Of a DNA stretch of 8,440 nt, positions 6,765 to 8,440 are shown in pieces. Both the position numbers and the translations under genes were made by a program. The stretch's first letter is position 1; each line of letters begins with the position of its first letter. The notes below the pieces were generated by a model, which searched no databases, was not told where the DNA came from, and saw only the letters and a program-made list of their open reading frames with translations. The stretch lies in contig PXBV01000284.1 of assembly GCA_003565575.1 (NCBI GenBank), positions 1 through 8,440 on the forward strand, written 5' to 3'. The stretch comes from Psychroflexus sp. (lineage in GTDB: Bacteria > Bacteroidota > Bacteroidia > Flavobacteriales > Flavobacteriaceae).

Positions 6765-7856
6765 ATGGAAAACACTTCGTCGGCCTTAAGAACTATAGTC
6801 CAGCCATTTTATATGAAGGCTAGTATTGTTTTGATGGGGATAAGTCTATTTTTTTTCATTTTAGATCTTCTAGAAAATATTTTAATTCCTATCAGTTTTG
6901 GCTTAATGCTCGCCATATTGCTCAATCCTGTAGTGAACAAACTCATTAGCTGGAAATTTCCAAAATTAGTAGCAATTGGAATAAGTCTGTTGCTTAGTCT
7001 TGCTTTTGTGTTTGCGTTGATCTCATTTATATATGGTCAAGTAGAAACAATTGTAGAAAACAGTGAAGGTTTTGAGGAAAGGGGGACAGACATCCTTGAA
7101 GGTGTACAGGCTTGGATTACCAATACTTTGGGTTTTGATAAAGAAAAACAACTAGAGGCTCTCAACGATTTAGCTAACCAAAGTAAGGACTATATTGGAA
7201 GTTTTTTGGACTCTGCTTTTACTATACTTAGCAGTACTTTACTCGTGTTTATCTATATTTTTATGTTCTTGCTGTATAAGCCCTTATTTGTCAACTTCTT
7301 TTTTGAGGTTTTTGGAGAATCTCAGCAAGCTAAGGTGCAATCTGTCCTAATGAGCTCAAAAGTAGCTATACAAGGCTACGTTGTTGGACTCATGCTAGAG
7401 ATGCTTATCATGGCTGTTCTTAACTCCATAGCTTATCTCATCATAGGCGTTGATTACGCCATTCTTCTAGGCATTATTTGTGCTATATTGAATTTAGTAC
7501 CTTATATAGGTGGCATTATAGGAGTGCTTCTGCCTATTGCTATGTACTTGCTAACTGGGGGCACAGACTTAACCACTCCTATTGTGATAGCTTCCGTTTA
7601 TACGGGTATTCAACTTGTAGATAACTATTTTATAGTACCTAAAGTGGTGTCCTCCAAGGTTTCAATTAATGCCTTTGCAGCCATTATTATCATTTTTTTA
7701 GGTGGAGCTTTGTGGGGGATTGCTGGTATGTTTTTGTCTATTCTTTTTATTGCAATACTGAAGATTATTTTTGAAAATGTTGAATCACTACAGCCTTGGG
7801 CAAAGATTTTAGGTGATGATTTAAAAGGCGCCGAACAGCTTAAAAACTCAAGATAA
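6765..7856 (+). CDS. AI-2E family (PerM/YdiK-like) membrane protein
   Basis: A 363-residue integral membrane protein with about eight hydrophobic segments: two near the N-terminus (about 20-55), one at 66-91, a charged loop (about 92-145), then further segments at 150-180, 203-228, 230-265, 270-290 and 300-335. The conserved C-terminal signatures of this family are present: NLVPYIGG (243-250), DNYFIVPKV (286-294) and GGALWGIAGMFL (313-324). Length is normal for the family. Despite the name, most members are not shown to move autoinducer-2; some relatives act as Na+(Li+)/H+ antiporters and many have no known substrate, so only the family is called. A TAnnTTTG element lies 21 bases upstream of the ATG. 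The epimerase gene follows after 25 bases and may share its transcript, with no evident functional link. Confidence 0.9.
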   Translation: MENTSSALRTIVQPFYMKASIVLMGISLFFFILDLLENILIPISFGLMLAILLNPVVNKLISWKFPKLVAIGISLLLSLAFVFALISFIYGQVETIVENSEGFEERGTDILEGVQAWITNTLGFDKEKQLEALNDLANQSKDYIGSFLDSAFTILSSTLLVFIYIFMFLLYKPLFVNFFFEVFGESQQAKVQSVLMSSKVAIQGYVVGLMLEMLIMAVLNSIAYLIIGVDYAILLGIICAILNLVPYIGGIIGVLLPIAMYLLTGGTDLTTPIVIASVYTGIQLVDNYFIVPKVVSSKVSINAFAAIIIIFLGGALWGIAGMFLSILFIAILKIIFENVESLQPWAKILGDDLKGAEQLKNSR

Positions 7857-7881
7857 AACATAAATTAATTTAGAATCTATA

Positions 7882-8292
7882 ATGATTAAAAAAATTGAAC
7901 ACATTGGCATTGCCGTCAATGACCTAGAAGAAGCCACCAAAACATACCAAGTTTTGCTGAATGTAAGTCCATATAAAACCGAAACAGTAAAGCGTGAAGG
8001 CGTGAAAACCGTTTTTTTTGAATGTGGTGAGAGCAAGATAGAGCTTTTAGGTGCAACTCGAGCGGATAGTCCAATTGGCAAATACCTGAGCAAACAAAAA
8101 GAAGGTATTCATCATATCGCTTTTTTTGTGGATGACATCCTTGCTGAAATGCATCGTCTTCAAAGCGAAGGATTTCAGCTCCTAAGTGACGAGCCTAAAC
8201 CTGGAGCTGATGGAAAAACAATTGTGTTTATGCATCCTAAAAGCAGTCACGGCGTTCTTGTAGAATTATGTGCCGATGAAAATGAAATTTAA
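7882..8292 (+). CDS. mce: Methylmalonyl-CoA epimerase
   Basis: A 136-residue protein of the vicinal oxygen chelate (glyoxalase-like) superfamily, of the length usual for methylmalonyl-CoA epimerase. It interconverts (2R)- and (2S)-methylmalonyl-CoA in the cytoplasm, linking propionyl-CoA and succinyl-CoA metabolism together with methylmalonyl-CoA mutase. Two repeats of the fold are visible: IEHIGIAVNDLEEA (residues 5-18) and GIHHIAFFVDDI (75-86). Probable metal ligands are His7, Glu54 (KIELL), one of His77/His78, and Glu128 (GVLVELC). The segments DEPKPGADGK and FMHPKSSHGVLVEL are closely like characterised epimerases, which separates it from other glyoxalase-fold enzymes. The ATG at 7882 places the first metal His at residue 7, as expected. 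It lies 25 bases after the AI-2E-family gene with no promoter seen between. No mutase gene is in the window. Confidence 0.93.
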   Translation: MIKKIEHIGIAVNDLEEATKTYQVLLNVSPYKTETVKREGVKTVFFECGESKIELLGATRADSPIGKYLSKQKEGIHHIAFFVDDILAEMHRLQSEGFQLLSDEPKPGADGKTIVFMHPKSSHGVLVELCADENEI

Positions 8293-8304
8293 TTTAATTA
8301 ATAT

Positions 8305-8336
8305 TTTGGCTGATTACAAACTTATCCTTATTTTTG
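8305..8336 (+). promoter_or_regulatory. Probable promoter of the CAT-anticodon tRNA
   Basis: TTTG (8305-8308) and TATTTTTG (8329-8336) are separated by 20 bases, a full match to the Bacteroidota TTTG/TAnnTTTG pattern. Transcription would start near 8340-8343, about 15 bases before the mature tRNA end. Confidence 0.65.
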
Positions 8337-8356
8337 CCAACCTTACGTAAAGTACA

Positions 8357-8430
8357 GGTCCCATAGCTCAGCTGGTTAGAGCACCTGACTCATAATCAGG
8401 GGGTCCATGGTTCGAGCCCATGTGGGACCA
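8357..8430 (+). tRNA. tRNA with anticodon CAT (annotated Met; Ile2 possible)
   Basis: A complete 74-base cloverleaf: acceptor stem GGTCCCA/TGGGACC (8357-8363 and 8423-8429), D arm GCTC/GAGC (8366-8369 and 8379-8382), anticodon stem CCTGA/TCAGG with loop CTCATAA and anticodon CAT at 8391-8393, a five-base variable loop, and T arm CATGG/CCATG with loop TTCGAGC. The discriminator is A8430, and the CCA end is not encoded (ctagt follows). The paired first base and the lack of the GGG/CCC anticodon stem rule out initiator tRNA. It is elongator Met or the Ile tRNA whose C34 becomes lysidine. C4-G69 and C5-G68 in the acceptor stem resemble the E. coli Ile2 type recognised by TilS, so Ile2 deserves attention. 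Confidence 0.95.
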
Positions 8431-8440
8431 CTAGTAAAAT

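Noticed and set aside
535..7856. A quorum-sensing system made of a lactonase-like hydrolase and an AI-2E transporter
   Set aside because: The two genes are over 5 kb apart in different transcription units. The AI-2E family name does not prove autoinducer transport, and the hydrolase substrate is unknown.
7625..8093. Two minus-strand open frames over the end of the AI-2E-family gene and the epimerase gene
   Set aside because: Both are antisense shadows of conserved genes, with no recognisable domain or promoter.
8357..8430. Initiator tRNA or phage/island attachment site
   Set aside because: It lacks the initiator features (unpaired first base, GGG/CCC anticodon stem), and no integrase or direct repeat of the tRNA end is seen in the window.

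Overview
The window looks like a piece of chromosome from an AT-rich member of the Bacteroidota, most likely a flavobacterium. Three things point there. Shine-Dalgarno sequences are missing in front of the genes. Several gene starts and the tRNA are preceded by the Bacteroidota sigma factor motif TAnnTTTG, sometimes with an upstream TTTG. The proteins also resemble flavobacterial versions in wording and order, for example rbfA followed by a LolC/LolE-type permease, and a lipoprotein subtilase with a long insert. This placement is inference from sequence character, not from a database search.

Layout: (1) Positions 1-439, minus strand: the N-terminal part of a CPA1-type Na+/H+ antiporter that runs off the left edge. 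(2) Positions 535-4916, plus strand: three tightly spaced genes, a cytoplasmic metallo-beta-lactamase-fold hydrolase, a lipoprotein subtilisin-like protease (S8) and a secreted M1 zinc metallopeptidase, closed by a strong intrinsic terminator at 4935-4977. (3) Positions 5055-6643, minus strand: rbfA followed by a LolC/LolE-like permease that starts with TTG and overlaps the rbfA stop by four bases. These genes converge on the hydrolase-protease unit. (4) Positions 6765-8292, plus strand: an AI-2E-family (PerM/YdiK-like) membrane protein and a methylmalonyl-CoA epimerase, 25 bases apart. (5) Positions 8357-8430: a tRNA with anticodon CAT and its own promoter.

How the genes may work together: the S8 and M1 enzymes are both predicted to act outside the cytoplasmic membrane, so the middle unit may serve extracytoplasmic protein and peptide breakdown. 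RbfA (30S maturation) and the Lol-like permease (lipoprotein release or export) are physically and probably translationally coupled but act in different compartments. The epimerase points to a methylmalonyl-CoA route linking propionyl-CoA and succinyl-CoA.

There are no mobile elements, CRISPR arrays, phage genes or obvious defence modules, and no gap between genes exceeds 140 bases. I see mostly conserved core genes and no convincing unknown system. The points most worth a second look are a probable leaderless rbfA transcript, the TTG-start overlap, the long insert in the subtilase, and the Met-versus-Ile identity of the CAT tRNA.
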